Of a DNA stretch of 37,434 nt, positions 17,409-28,300 are shown piece after piece. The stretch comes from Candidatus Zhuqueibacterota bacterium (GTDB lineage Bacteria; Zhuqueibacterota; Zhuqueibacteria; Thermofontimicrobiales; Sulfurfontimicrobiaceae). The stretch spans positions 1 to 37,434 of the forward strand of contig JAFGMA010000167.1 of NCBI GenBank assembly GCA_016927835.1, given 5' to 3'. Positions within the stretch are counted from its first letter, which is position 1. Every line of letters starts with the position of its first letter. The notes beneath the pieces were generated by a model. It saw only the letters and a list, made by a program, of their open reading frames with translations. It ran no database searches and was not told the DNA's origin. Both the position numbers and the translations under genes were made by a program.

Positions 17409-20400
17409 TTATTTTAAAACACTCATCTTTTTGATTTCACTAAAACTGCCTGCGTTCAATTTATAAAAATAAACACCCGAACCGACCGCGCTGGCGTTCC
17501 ATTGAAATTTGTGATAGCCCGCTTTCTGATTCTTGAGCACGAACTGATCGACTTGTTCACCAAGAATGTTGTATATCGTCAAGGTGACATCGCTGTTCTG
17601 CGGAAGCCCAAACTGAATCGTGGTCGTTGGGTTAAACGGATTCGGATAATTCTGGGACAAGCTGTAAGTGGTTGGCAATGCTTCGGTTTCCATGATTTCA
17701 TCCGGCTGACCTTTGGCAATGCAGAAATCTCCCAACTGCTCGACCGATACCGTAATCAGATGGTTTTCCGTGTCGACAACGCCGCCCAGGTGAATCCAGC
17801 TTTCACCAGATTTGTGATAAACCGCCAGGCTGGCGCCGTCTAACTGGTTATCGTATCTGAATTCGAGTGTAGCTGCCTGCTGAAGCACCAGATCGCGCGG
17901 ACCATAACGATAGGCTTTTTGCATGCCTTCACCGCTGAAGCCGCTGCTGGATTCATTCAATTCCGAGACTGTAAAGAACATATCAGCGGGAACACTTTTG
18001 GCAAGGAGATTCAAGCTTGAATTCCCATCCTCAGCAACGACTTTACCGCCGCTGCCGGCGATAATTTTGCGAACCACGAGGGATACGCTTGCGCCTGTAG
18101 ATTGAAAATCGTTCCCCGCCATATCCTGCCCTTCTGCCTTTAGTACAAAGCTTCCGCTCGTGCCCAATCGATATTCAGCATGATAAAGAACTGAAGAAAC
18201 GCTATTGGTAGTGGTTCGATTGGCGATGAATGAAGCGATGACTTTGTCATTTTGCAGAAATTTTATTATCGGTCCTTCCCCGGCGCCGGTTTGCGGTGCC
18301 GCGGTTGGCACATCATTATAAAGCTGCTCTTTCGCCGACACATAAATATCCAGCACCTTGTCAGCAGATGCATTCTGGAATATGCCCAGTTCGACGAATT
18401 CGGATGGCGTTCCATCTCGTGAGATAACATAATTAGAGGCATTATCTGATGTCCGGTTACGGGTCGATACAACCATATATAAATCGCTGTCGCTGAATTG
18501 CGTACCGTCCAACGACCCTTCATTGAACGCATCCAGGTCAATTTGTTTTCGGACTAATCCTTCTTCCGTGGTTGTAAATGCGACGAGATTCATTGTAGCG
18601 CCATTAATACCGTTAAAATAAAGCACCGGTGGAATATCAGCCTGCTTGATTTTGTAAAATTTAAACGACCAATTCGGCTCCGTATCCCATTTGCTATCGG
18701 TTGCCCACGGAATCGCAGACATCAGGGGCGTTCCCAGGTTCACAGCTTCAAAGCCGTATTTATCGCCGTAAACCGGATCGCCGAGTAGATCGACGAAATT
18801 CGCCAACGCATATCCATCAAAAACTTCGTCGGCGGTAACTTTGGCTTTCCCGTTGGCTCTAGCCCAGCGTGCGAGACTCGTATCGATGCTGGTAAATCCG
18901 TTGGAAGTATCAGAAGCAATCAAATGGATGATTTCATCGCCCCCATATTGTTCATAGAGGTATAGAGTAAACAGGAATGTATTATACAGATCAGCCAAAT
19001 CGCTAACTTCGCCGGCTTCCCAACCTGTCCATCGTGTGAGAACATTGTTCGCCGTTGGATCGGGCTTGAAAATCGGTTCTTCCTTTTCCGTTTTATAGCT
19101 GGTATAATTGTACCCACAGATAACCTGTGCAACCGCTCCCAGCCCTTCGGGTAACCAGCGATTAGGATTGTTGGTATCTGCTCCAAATTCTTCCGGGTCA
19201 GTGTTACTCATTATCATGTGCGAAAAATATTGGGCAAGCGCATTGGTTCCGACGCCTAATCCGATAATCGGATCTGCATCGATATAGATCATATCGATTT
19301 CATTTGAATGCGCATAAACTGAGTCTGGAAGTTCATTATTCGTCGTAAAAAAGCCGGCTTTCGGGAACGTGCTGTATTTTCCTGATCGCCCCAATCCGTA
19401 TTCATCCCGAAGGTCCAGTATAACAATGGCAATGCGCGGATCATTATCAGTGTCGGGTTCTTCACCATAAATTTCCCGGCACAATTGGTAAATGCCTTTA
19501 TCCGGGCTGCCCGGGCATTTGATTTCGAAATGCTTGAGCAGTGTATCGACATCCGCCTGGGTAACGCTTGAATCCCACTCGGCATCGGCAACGTAGATAT
19601 AGCAGTGCTCACCCAGACCTCGCAACGAAGCAGGGATCAATTCATCCAGCGTCGGGAATGCTTCAAAGCTTTTATCCCAGAATCCTCGTCCGTAGCCCAC
19701 AATAATCGACTCTCCTGTAGAGGTTGTATCTCCATTCTTGAATGACAGCGCATCATTTGCGACACCATCCAGGTTTTCGAGCATGCCGGCATCAATCTGC
19801 GCCAGGAAGTCTATTTTTTTGGATACATCGAGGTTTTCGATATTTTGTTTATCGGTTTCACTCATATCAATTGTGATATGGGACGTATACGTTGCTTCGA
19901 GCACATCACCGCTGGTTAGCTTGACACCACCAAGCGAAACCCCGGTGGGGGAAAATTTGTCAATTTTCAAAAGCTTGTCCAGCGCCAGATAGCATTTGCC
20001 TTCTTTTGAATCATATTTGGCATTAACTACCGCGGGCGCAGTCGTATCGGTAATATATGTCACTACTTTATTGCTGTCGGCAGTGATGGGCAAATTCCCG
20101 TTTTTCGTTTTATCGAACATGAATGTGATCGGCTCGACCAGCAGTTTGATATTCTTTTTATTGCTGACGGTTTCGATTCTGGCTTCATCTTCAGGAATAA
20201 TATCGATCCACACATGGCGAATGAATGGCGGGCGCCCGGTTTTTTCACCATTGACAGTACCACCGGAGAGCCTGATGGTATCCCCGCCAACATCAAAAGC
20301 GATACCGGTTAGCAGTACATCAGAGGTATCGATATTTCTTGTCGCGGCACCAACATTGCCAAAATTGAGGTCAAGGATATTTCGGGTTGCGTCATAGGCT

Positions 20401-21638
20401 ACATCGAGTATCGTCGGTGTCTGTGCCGGATCGATTCCGCTGTATGTCACAGCAATATTGTCCGCGAGTGTGAATTCGCGGCAGCCGTTGCCCAACTCGT
20501 CGAGCACCGCATATTGCTTGATGAGCAGCTTCAATTTGTCATGATTTTTAAGGGTTTCAATCAATCGCTGATCAGCCGGCAGAACATAAATGACTATATT
20601 GTTACCGGCTTTTGAAACCTGCGACATGCCGCTCAGCGTTGCGCCGGAGTCGATACCGGCATCATAAACAGTTATATCGGTATACGTGATGGCGGGTAAA
20701 CTCGCGGGATCGCCATTGGGTTCGTGCCACTTGTAGGTTGTAATCGCTGGTTCGCTGAATTCGATACTCAGGGTATTTTTGCTGGCGTCGTAGCTTGCGC
20801 TGACTACATCCATCTCTTCTTCAAGATTTTGCCTGGTATAGGCTACTGGCAGCGAGTTTTCAGCATTCAGCACGATATTCGTATTTCGCGCTAGGTCACG
20901 GATTGCATATTCGTTTAGCGTGAGTTTTAGATTGTCGGTGTTGGCGGTTTCAATTTTTGATTGCAGCTTGGGCGAAAAATTGAATAGAAGTGTCGTTTGT
21001 TCTCCAACCGTATTCATCTCAACATGATCGGACGAGAACGCGAGGTCTGCACGGGGTCCGCCATCATCATCATCAAATGCGAAATTAATGAGATTTATCG
21101 TTCTGGTTACAACAAGTTTATTGAATGTCACTGTCAAGACATTCGTATTGGCATCATACGCCGCGGATATCGGTTTCAGCGGATCTTTCTCAGCGATCCA
21201 ATTCACCTGAACCGCATTTTCAGCAGTCGAAGCAGCATTTCCTTCCAGATTTTCATTCAGGAAAGCGCGTTCTCCCAAATATAATTTCAACGTTTCCCGA
21301 TCAACCATATTTTCGATGGTACGCTGATCAGATAGCGTTAGCAACAACTCGACTTCAGGTGATAACAGGTTACCTTTCGCCTGTACAATTCCGCCGCCAA
21401 GTGCTAAATCCGAATTCTTTCCTCCTTCATCACCATCGAGGACGATCAAGCTGCGATTAATTCTCGTCGAATCGTTATATACCGGTTGATCGAAAACGAT
21501 TTTCAGTATATTCACGGAATCAACATAGGCAGCCGATAGCGGCACCGGTTTGGCTGCAAACGCCCCGGTTGCCACGAATAGTATTGTAATCAAAATAACC
21601 AGGAATGGCAATTGATTGCGTTTCAAGCTTTTATGCAT
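17409..21638 (-). CDS. Large secreted protein with SbsA-like Ig domains, a degenerate metallopeptidase-like domain and a sorting tail
   Basis: The 1409-residue product starts at 21638 behind AAGGAG and has a signal peptide ending in ATGAFA. Residues 30-600 hold repeated Ig-like units of SbsA type (ISAAYDANTNVLTVTFNKLV, VSASYDASKNTLSIEF, ILDVAYDATRNILDLNF). Residues about 620-960 resemble the hyicolysin-like (M30) metallopeptidases that this lineage often secretes, with IAIVILDLRDEYG, EIDMIYIDADP and WLPEGLGAVAQVICGY. The zinc motif expected as HEFQHMI reads Q803-Y-F-S-H807-M-I, so the first His and catalytic Glu are gone. The last 85 residues are the NYPNPFNP sorting tail. The gene follows the PorV-like gene. 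A binding or structural role is more likely than proteolysis. Confidence 0.85.
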   Translation of the reverse strand: MHKSLKRNQLPFLVILITILFVATGAFAAKPVPLSAAYVDSVNILKIVFDQPVYNDSTRINRSLIVLDGDEGGKNSDLALGGGIVQAKGNLLSPEVELLLTLSDQRTIENMVDRETLKLYLGERAFLNENLEGNAASTAENAVQVNWIAEKDPLKPISAAYDANTNVLTVTFNKLVVTRTINLINFAFDDDDGGPRADLAFSSDHVEMNTVGEQTTLLFNFSPKLQSKIETANTDNLKLTLNEYAIRDLARNTNIVLNAENSLPVAYTRQNLEEEMDVVSASYDASKNTLSIEFSEPAITTYKWHEPNGDPASLPAITYTDITVYDAGIDSGATLSGMSQVSKAGNNIVIYVLPADQRLIETLKNHDKLKLLIKQYAVLDELGNGCREFTLADNIAVTYSGIDPAQTPTILDVAYDATRNILDLNFGNVGAATRNIDTSDVLLTGIAFDVGGDTIRLSGGTVNGEKTGRPPFIRHVWIDIIPEDEARIETVSNKKNIKLLVEPITFMFDKTKNGNLPITADSNKVVTYITDTTAPAVVNAKYDSKEGKCYLALDKLLKIDKFSPTGVSLGGVKLTSGDVLEATYTSHITIDMSETDKQNIENLDVSKKIDFLAQIDAGMLENLDGVANDALSFKNGDTTSTGESIIVGYGRGFWDKSFEAFPTLDELIPASLRGLGEHCYIYVADAEWDSSVTQADVDTLLKHFEIKCPGSPDKGIYQLCREIYGEEPDTDNDPRIAIVILDLRDEYGLGRSGKYSTFPKAGFFTTNNELPDSVYAHSNEIDMIYIDADPIIGLGVGTNALAQYFSHMIMSNTDPEEFGADTNNPNRWLPEGLGAVAQVICGYNYTSYKTEKEEPIFKPDPTANNVLTRWTGWEAGEVSDLADLYNTFLFTLYLYEQYGGDEIIHLIASDTSNGFTSIDTSLARWARANGKAKVTADEVFDGYALANFVDLLGDPVYGDKYGFEAVNLGTPLMSAIPWATDSKWDTEPNWSFKFYKIKQADIPPVLYFNGINGATMNLVAFTTTEEGLVRKQIDLDAFNEGSLDGTQFSDSDLYMVVSTRNRTSDNASNYVISRDGTPSEFVELGIFQNASADKVLDIYVSAKEQLYNDVPTAAPQTGAGEGPIIKFLQNDKVIASFIANRTTTNSVSSVLYHAEYRLGTSGSFVLKAEGQDMAGNDFQSTGASVSLVVRKIIAGSGGKVVAEDGNSSLNLLAKSVPADMFFTVSELNESSSGFSGEGMQKAYRYGPRDLVLQQAATLEFRYDNQLDGASLAVYHKSGESWIHLGGVVDTENHLITVSVEQLGDFCIAKGQPDEIMETEALPTTYSLSQNYPNPFNPTTTIQFGLPQNSDVTLTIYNILGEQVDQFVLKNQKAGYHKFQWNASAVGSGVYFYKLNAGSFSEIKKMSVLK

Positions 21639-21691
21639 GAAAATCTCCTTCTTTATCTTTTAAATTTTTGACACCTCAACGATTGTAGATG

Positions 21692-21733
21692 GATGGTCGC
21701 GGGAGCCGATCCCTACAGATACCTCAGACCATC
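21692..21733. other. Intercistronic hairpin between the PorV-like and 1409-residue protein genes
   Basis: GATGGTC (21692-21698) and GACCATC (21727-21733) pair perfectly, with a nested GGGA/TCCC pair inside. It occupies the 131-base gap within the minus-strand run. No T-tract follows on the minus strand. It may tune expression or protect mRNA ends, or be part of a palindromic repeat family. Confidence 0.35.
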
Positions 21734-21769
21734 AGCAGCAATCGCGGTCAAGCACCGGAATGAATTTCA

Positions 21770-22849
21770 CTAGAAATTTACCGCTAATGAAGCACGATGC
21801 GCCCAATCCAGCACGCCAAAATCGGTATACGCATAATCGATGCTGATTAAGCCGAATCCCTTCATATCCATATTGAATCCCACGCCGGCGCTGAAATTCG
21901 CGGCGTAATTTTCAACATCATAGGATTTTTCATCAGTAGCATTTTTATTTTCCACCTCGTCACCATACCGTCCGAGTAACCCGAAGGGACCGATATAACC
22001 GGCTCTCAACGCAAACATCTTGAGCCAGACGAATTCGGCGCCGACGTTTAAACGTTCGACATTGTCATTCGGGTGCACGAGGTCCATCGCGAGGGTCATG
22101 TTTTGATTCTCGGAGTCGAGAAGATCGTACGCCAGACTGATTTTGAATGTCATCGGCATGTGATACGGCAGAAATTCTCGCTGCTCCGGTTGCTGTGTTC
22201 TCGAATCAATCACCCATTCGCCGTTATCATAATCCTGGTACGTTCCGGTAAATTTCAATTCCGGTCCAAAATTTCGGATGGACATTCCCATGCGCAACGA
22301 TTTGAATCCGGTGCGGTAAAGGGTACCAATATCGATTGCCCATGCTCTCGCTTTCTCTGTATCCAGTCTTTCTTCGATATATTTAATATTTCCGCCGACA
22401 CTGAAACGGTCGGTGAGCATCCTGGCATAGGATACACCGAACATCAGGTTAGCGGTATCGAAAAATCGACCGGTTCCTTCTTGCTGAAGCACAGTTGTTT
22501 CCTCGATATCGCCAGAGGAAAGGTATGAAAAGCTCAGACCGAACGTGCCAATTCGCGGGAATGTTTTTGCATAAGCTGCTGCTTCATATTTAATATCTGC
22601 AATCCAATTGGCGTGAGCAGCCATAAAACTATTGTTTTTGATATGAACGAGTCCGGCTGGATTCCAGAAAACCGCGGTTACGTCGTCACAAACAGCATCG
22701 TAGGCTTCAGCCATGGCGACACCTCGCGCACCCACCCCGATTTTCAGGAATTGCGCACCAGCAGTTCCCACTTTGGCGAACTCCTGAGCGTGACCGAAAC
22801 CATAGAATAAAACCATAAAGCCTAAAATTAACCTCAAACTTGTCTTCAT
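21770..22849 (-). CDS. PorV/PorQ-family outer-membrane beta-barrel protein
   Basis: The 359-residue product starts behind GGAGG and has a signal peptide ending in FGHAQ. The segment GTAGAQFLKIGVGARGVAMAEAYDAVCDDVTAVFWNPAGL is the hallmark of PorV/PorQ proteins (a FadL-like fold). Alternating beta strands continue to a C-terminal Phe (RASLAVNF), as in outer-membrane barrels. PorV carries type IX cargo from the translocon to the attachment complex, so proteins in this window with NYPNPFNP tails are plausible clients. It lies 17 bases after the 790-residue secreted protein in the same operon. Many genomes have several such paralogs, so assignment as the essential PorV is not claimed and no gene symbol is given. 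Confidence 0.85.
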   Translation of the reverse strand: MKTSLRLILGFMVLFYGFGHAQEFAKVGTAGAQFLKIGVGARGVAMAEAYDAVCDDVTAVFWNPAGLVHIKNNSFMAAHANWIADIKYEAAAYAKTFPRIGTFGLSFSYLSSGDIEETTVLQQEGTGRFFDTANLMFGVSYARMLTDRFSVGGNIKYIEERLDTEKARAWAIDIGTLYRTGFKSLRMGMSIRNFGPELKFTGTYQDYDNGEWVIDSRTQQPEQREFLPYHMPMTFKISLAYDLLDSENQNMTLAMDLVHPNDNVERLNVGAEFVWLKMFALRAGYIGPFGLLGRYGDEVENKNATDEKSYDVENYAANFSAGVGFNMDMKGFGLISIDYAYTDFGVLDWAHRASLAVNF

Positions 22850-22866
22850 TATCTATTACCTCCGCT

Positions 22867-25242
22867 TTATCGGATAATTACAAATTTGCCCATGACCTTT
22901 TTATAGGTTGGTTTCTCTGTTTCAACCACATAGATGTAGAGCCCGCTTACAACTTTCTGAGTATTTCGAGATACTAAATCAAACAGAACGTCCCCGTATC
23001 CATCTTCGTGGTAAATAGTATCCACCAGATCACCCGCAAGCGTGAAAATTGATATCTTTGAAGCGGGCGGTATATTGGTGAACATGATTTTATCTTCATA
23101 TCTCGATTCAAAAAGTGCCGTTCCTTTGTATGGATTGGGCACAACCCTGATTTTATCCATATCGTTATCCAACGGATACCGCGGAATCACCGGCTCGGGT
23201 GCACCGGAAGATGCATTTTTTTTGTAATTGCTTTTTGCAGACTCCTGTGAAATCATGAACAAATCGGGCTTATCCGGATCATAAGCGACGACAGTATAAT
23301 AGTATTTCAAGCCATATATCGGGCAATCTACGGTGGCGTTCAGGAATTTGCCGCCTTTATCAGAGAATGTGTGCTGGATAGGTGGCAAATTGACGAGAAC
23401 ATATTCGCCCTCAATATCACCATAATTGGGATCATCGTAAGCTACGGTGTCACTTGTTGCGGGATCAATTTTGGCATTGATAATATTGCCGTCTGCATCC
23501 TTAACCAACACTGCTTCGTCTCTATTATCGAATGCGGCGACCATTTTCCAGCTACTCGCGTTGTACATTGAACGATATACCTTGTAGCCTTCGAAATCGA
23601 TGTAGCCCAGCATGAGATCGGCTGTGGTTTCAGCCAGGTCATCCCACGAAAGGTCGATGAACGGACCACCATCGCTCGGAGAATATACCAGGTAAGGAAT
23701 CGCCGGCGGGATCGGCAGAATCCAATGGGGTCCATCAGTCCAGGCTTTCGGATGATAGGGATCGCCACTGGAGCCTTCGTAATACGCTTTCATGGCATTG
23801 TCTGTATTTAGCCGTGCACCTTCGATTCCCATTCCAACGGCGCCAACCATCACGCATCGGATAGTATCGAGCGGAAGTACCGTCTTAAATGGACCGGTTG
23901 CTAACAGGAATCGATAATCGAATACCGGTGCGCTCACATCGAACGGATGAGGTAAAAAGTAGTAGTGCTCTCCCATTTGCCAGGACGCTGAATGTTGTGC
24001 AGACATATAGTCGTATTTTTCAATATCGTTGCCGGGATCGCTTTCCCAGTTCCACCATTGATGCGAATAGGGGCGGAAGAACGTATCTTCCGATGTGGTG
24101 CGATAGCCGAATTTTCCGTCAATGAGGTAGGTTTCATCGCGTACAATATCGGAATACAGCACGCGTCCGGCGATGAAACCGGCATTATTTTGAGTGGAAC
24201 CACGCTCTCCGATATCATCTTCAGGGGTTTGCGCATGATCACCATCGTAAATGATCGACATTCCGCGCGGCATAATGAATCCCTTTAATGTATCGCCATC
24301 CACGACGGCAATCTCACCGGCGATTCGCTTAAGTTCGGGTACATCCGTCTGCCAGCGCAGCGCGGGTCCCCGTTTATCGATCATCACATGGTAGGCATCG
24401 TAGAAGCCATCGGGTTCTGCCTTATCCGGATCGTAATTCGGATTTGAAGGTACGCCTGATTTAGTCAATGGGTAGGCGTATGGCCATCCCCATTCGTCAT
24501 AGCCTTTGAGCCCATCCCCATCCAAATCAAGGGGATCAACCCAATCTATGATATCTTTATCGCTTTCAGGACCATCCCAGCCATCGAAATCCACCAAATC
24601 ATCGATGTGGGGATCAGAAGGGTCGGCGTTCTGGCAAACATCGGCATCATAACACCAACTTATAAAAAAATCATTGATGACATTTTCACCGACATTGATG
24701 AGTTCATACTCGTAGGCAATGAAATCATCGTAATCGCTCATACTCCAGGCGAGGCTTCTTTCATGCACTTCAATACCCATCGGTATATGTCCGGCTATAC
24801 CATACAGATCATCGTATTCGACATAATGGTCCTGGATGGATTTGCCCGGTCCGAAGAAAAACGCGCTCCCTTCTTTTGGGAACCATTCATAGTTGCCATA
24901 ATCGGCATGGCTTACCAATTTTTCCCCTCCGACAACACCACCGACCCAGTAGCGTCCTTCCCACAAATAGAAGGCATCACTTCCACCGGGCCATTCCATA
25001 GAGGGGCTGGTGGAATTCGGATCTCCGTATTGTCCGAAATTGGTGACAACGTTCCAGAGAGTACCGACGTTATGTACCTCAGCCTGCTTATCGGGTCTGG
25101 CTGACGGCTTTGCCAGTGGCTTGATGCCGTCGGGCGCCTCTTTCACTTTTGCGAAAGCAGCAGATTGAAAAATCAAGGCTGAGGAGAGAAGTAAAATTAA
25201 TAGCACTGCCCAATTCGAACGTTTAGCTAAACTTGTCTCCAT
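22867..25242 (-). CDS. Secreted protein with FnIII-like region and VVPNPYKG-type C-terminal domain
   Basis: The ATG at 25242 has AGGAGG six bases upstream and leads into a signal peptide (NWAVLLILLLSSALIFQSAAFA). The in-frame ATG at 25284 is rejected for want of a ribosome binding site. The 791-residue product contains an Asp-rich calcium-loop-like segment (DPLDLDGDGLKGYDEWG). A fibronectin-III-like part follows (FIDLSWDDL, GYKVYRSMYN). The C-terminal domain begins IRVVPNPYKG and ends KKVMGKFVIIR, with SIFTLAGDLV inside. This tail differs from the NYPNPFNP tails of three other proteins here but is common in the same lineages. It sits between a TonB-dependent receptor and a PorV-like barrel, so a role as a partner of the receptor at the outer membrane is plausible. 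The function is unknown. Confidence 0.8.
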   Translation of the reverse strand: METSLAKRSNWAVLLILLLSSALIFQSAAFAKVKEAPDGIKPLAKPSARPDKQAEVHNVGTLWNVVTNFGQYGDPNSTSPSMEWPGGSDAFYLWEGRYWVGGVVGGEKLVSHADYGNYEWFPKEGSAFFFGPGKSIQDHYVEYDDLYGIAGHIPMGIEVHERSLAWSMSDYDDFIAYEYELINVGENVINDFFISWCYDADVCQNADPSDPHIDDLVDFDGWDGPESDKDIIDWVDPLDLDGDGLKGYDEWGWPYAYPLTKSGVPSNPNYDPDKAEPDGFYDAYHVMIDKRGPALRWQTDVPELKRIAGEIAVVDGDTLKGFIMPRGMSIIYDGDHAQTPEDDIGERGSTQNNAGFIAGRVLYSDIVRDETYLIDGKFGYRTTSEDTFFRPYSHQWWNWESDPGNDIEKYDYMSAQHSASWQMGEHYYFLPHPFDVSAPVFDYRFLLATGPFKTVLPLDTIRCVMVGAVGMGIEGARLNTDNAMKAYYEGSSGDPYHPKAWTDGPHWILPIPPAIPYLVYSPSDGGPFIDLSWDDLAETTADLMLGYIDFEGYKVYRSMYNASSWKMVAAFDNRDEAVLVKDADGNIINAKIDPATSDTVAYDDPNYGDIEGEYVLVNLPPIQHTFSDKGGKFLNATVDCPIYGLKYYYTVVAYDPDKPDLFMISQESAKSNYKKNASSGAPEPVIPRYPLDNDMDKIRVVPNPYKGTALFESRYEDKIMFTNIPPASKISIFTLAGDLVDTIYHEDGYGDVLFDLVSRNTQKVVSGLYIYVVETEKPTYKKVMGKFVIIR

Positions 25243-25268
25243 TAATTCCTCCTTAGTAATAAGTTCAT

Positions 25269-25310
25269 CAAAAGGCAAAGGCACAAAGCAGCCAGGTCCT
25301 TTGCCTTTTG
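25269..25310 (-). promoter_or_regulatory. Strong intercistronic hairpin after the TonB-dependent receptor gene
   Basis: CAAAAGGCAAAGG (25269-25281) and CCTTTGCCTTTTG (25298-25310) form a perfect 13-bp stem with a 16-base loop between the receptor stop (25342) and the next start (25242). The minus-strand right arm ends in CCTTTTG, a poor T-tract. Partial termination or an RNA-stabilising stem that sets different levels for receptor and downstream genes is inferred. Confidence 0.55.
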
Positions 25311-25341
25311 TTTAATCGCTTATAAAGCCGGGATACTTGTT

Positions 25342-28300
25342 TTAGAATTGCAGGCTCACGCCCAGTCGAACCGTTCGGAAAATATCATATACACGGGGAT
25401 CTAATTTCGAACCCATTTCCGGGTATTTTTTATTATCGTCCACTTTCCCGTCTGCTTCTTCGATGATGCCATCACCGTCAAAATCCCAGGGATCAAGTTG
25501 ATCCATCAATGATATGTAATCATCTTCGCTCATGTCGCCATTATCGTATTTTTCCTGGATTTGGCTATAATTATGATACCAGTTTTCGTCGCCGAACAAG
25601 CCAAAGTTGGTCATATCGATATTCTTTCTGTTGAACAGATTATTAATCCACAGGAAGAAAGTCAGTCGAATATCTTTGGTGATAGTAAACGGCTTATCCA
25701 GCGTCAGATCGGTACGCATGGTATAAGGAAGCCTTTCGGTGTTAATTTCAGGCGTCTTATTTCTCTGTGGTGGCGAGTATGGTTTACCGCTGCCAAAATT
25801 GAAAACAACATTTGCGCCTAAGCCATTGAGGATTGGCGAACCGAACAGGTTTCGTTTTTCGGGTATTCTTAAATCGATATTTGCCTTAACGACGTGTCGC
25901 TCATCCCAATCGAGATAATTTTCCAGAGTGGGTTGGATATCGCCGGACCAGGCATATTCATAATTCTGGCGCGGGCTCGAGCTTTTGCCTTTGGCAACGG
26001 AAAACGTATAATTCAACAATCCGGAAATATAGGAATTGGGAGTGCGTCGTTTTTCCAGGCTCAATTCAAATCCGCGTACGCTGCCATAATCACCATTGAC
26101 GTACAGACCGTACCAGTCCACGATGGTATAAAGTATCTTCTTTGTATCTACCAGTCCGGTGATATCTTTATAGAAACCGGTAGCAGTTAACAAAATATCC
26201 GTGGTAAACGTATGTTTCACACCTATCTCGTATGCAGTGGTACGTTCGGGTTCGATATTGGCATTTCCGATGAGCGGGAAAGCACCGCTTAAATCAAAAT
26301 TCAGATTGCGAAACGCGTGACGCAAAATCGGTCGCTGGAAATATTTTCCATAGTTGAAATGCAGCAAATCATTTTCTGTAATGGGATAAGCCACACCAAA
26401 TCGCGGGCTCCAGTTGCTTTTAACAGCCACTTTGGTTGGATTTTGAATGATTCCGCCCGAGGAAATCACCGAATCAGGTACAGGATTAGTAACATCACTC
26501 GGATAATAATCATAATTCGCATCAAAATAGTCGTAACGGAATCCGAGATTAATAATCATGCCCTGGTATTCCATTTTATCATTGATGTAGATAGCGCCTT
26601 CATTGGGAAAAACAGTGAAATTTTCACCATAAACATTTCCACCCGATGCAAGATCAACCTCGTGCTGCATAATTTCCATGTATTTGAATTGGATACCGGC
26701 TTTGATTTGCTGCCGGGTGGTAATCTGACTGGTTATGCTGATATGGGAATCGTAGGTGTATTTATAATCGTTCCACCAACGGCTTCGATGGTACGACAAA
26801 TTCTCATTGTACCCATACAGGTAAAAATCGTTGGTATCGCGCGTGCGCCCGAATGGCAAATCTTCCCATTCTTTCCACTCACTCCTGGGACGAATTTCGG
26901 ACGCATCGATATAACCGTTATCGTTATCGTCTCGGAAAAGGTCGGTTTTTCCGTTATCAATTTTCCAGTCCCAGAGCAGGTTACCGTTGACATCCTCGTG
27001 TCGCTTATCTCCGTCGCCATCGATGTCGACCTTGCCGGCATCAAAAATACCGTTTTTGTTCAAATCCTGCCAGCTTTCACCAGGATCAAGACGACCATCG
27101 CGCGTGGCGTCTTCGAATAGATAAAGATCGAGGTGACCATCGCCGTCGGTATCTTCATTGATATTTTCATCGATATTATAATGGAATTTGGTGAGGTAGC
27201 GACTCAATTTGACTTCGTAGAAAGTTTTGGCACTGAGTTGGTGTGTCCAGTTCAAGCTGAGTTCTTCGGTATTATACTCCCGATTGGGCAGGTGGTCCAG
27301 CATACTGAAGGCATCGCCGATATCACCATCATGATTGAGATCCATTCCTGGAATCCAGCCACCAATTACGCCATCTCCATTAAGATCTTTCCCAACAGTT
27401 CTTTCATTGGTGGAATCAATCATTGATTCGTAGGTGGTATTCTTCCACTCATGATCATAGAAGCCTCTTTCGCGCCATGTTTTCAATCCCGTAAACGCGA
27501 GTTTCATGCTTGCATTCGGTTTATAAGTCAATTTGCCGGTAACGGATCCTTTTTTGTCTTCTAAACCGGGGAATTGCCCTTGCGAGTCATAAAGCTCACC
27601 GGATATGAAAAAGTTTGCAGTACCGGGAACGCCCTTTAACAAATATTTTGTGATTGGTTCCGGACCGCCGAAAGAGTATTCCAAATTCTTCAATTGTTCC
27701 GGATTTTTGATACTGGCGGTTTGCGCTTTGTTGTCTTTTTTATCGAGCAGTGTGGTGTAATCGCCGATGAAGTTGCGGTTGAAATCATCATCGCCAAAGT
27801 CATTGGTTTTATAGCGCAGCGAACCGCTATAATCCGTGCCACCTTCTTTGAGGACCATATTCACAACACCGGATTGGACATTCCCGTATTCGGCGCTGAA
27901 TCCACCGGTTTCGACGGACATTTCCTCGAGCGCCATGATGGGCACATCGCTCTCAAAATCACCGCTCATGGGATCGACAAGGGCGACACCATCCAGCATG
28001 TAAACCGCTTCACCTTCACGTCCGCCACGGAAGTTGCCGCCCGAAACGCCAGCTGTCAATCCAACCGCATCGGTGATATCTTCCAGCGGCGCGGCAACCA
28101 TTTCCGCACCGGTGGTGATCGAACGCGTCGATGTTAAATCTTTCGGGATTAGCGGACGCTCGGCGACAATTGTTACTTCCTCGCCTTCAAGAACTGTGAG
28201 CACCAGCTCAAAATCCTGGCGAGTTGTCAAGTCAACCTTTACCCGCACGTTCTGAGCCAGCACGTCTTTGTAGCCAACCATCCTGGCACGAACCTTATAG

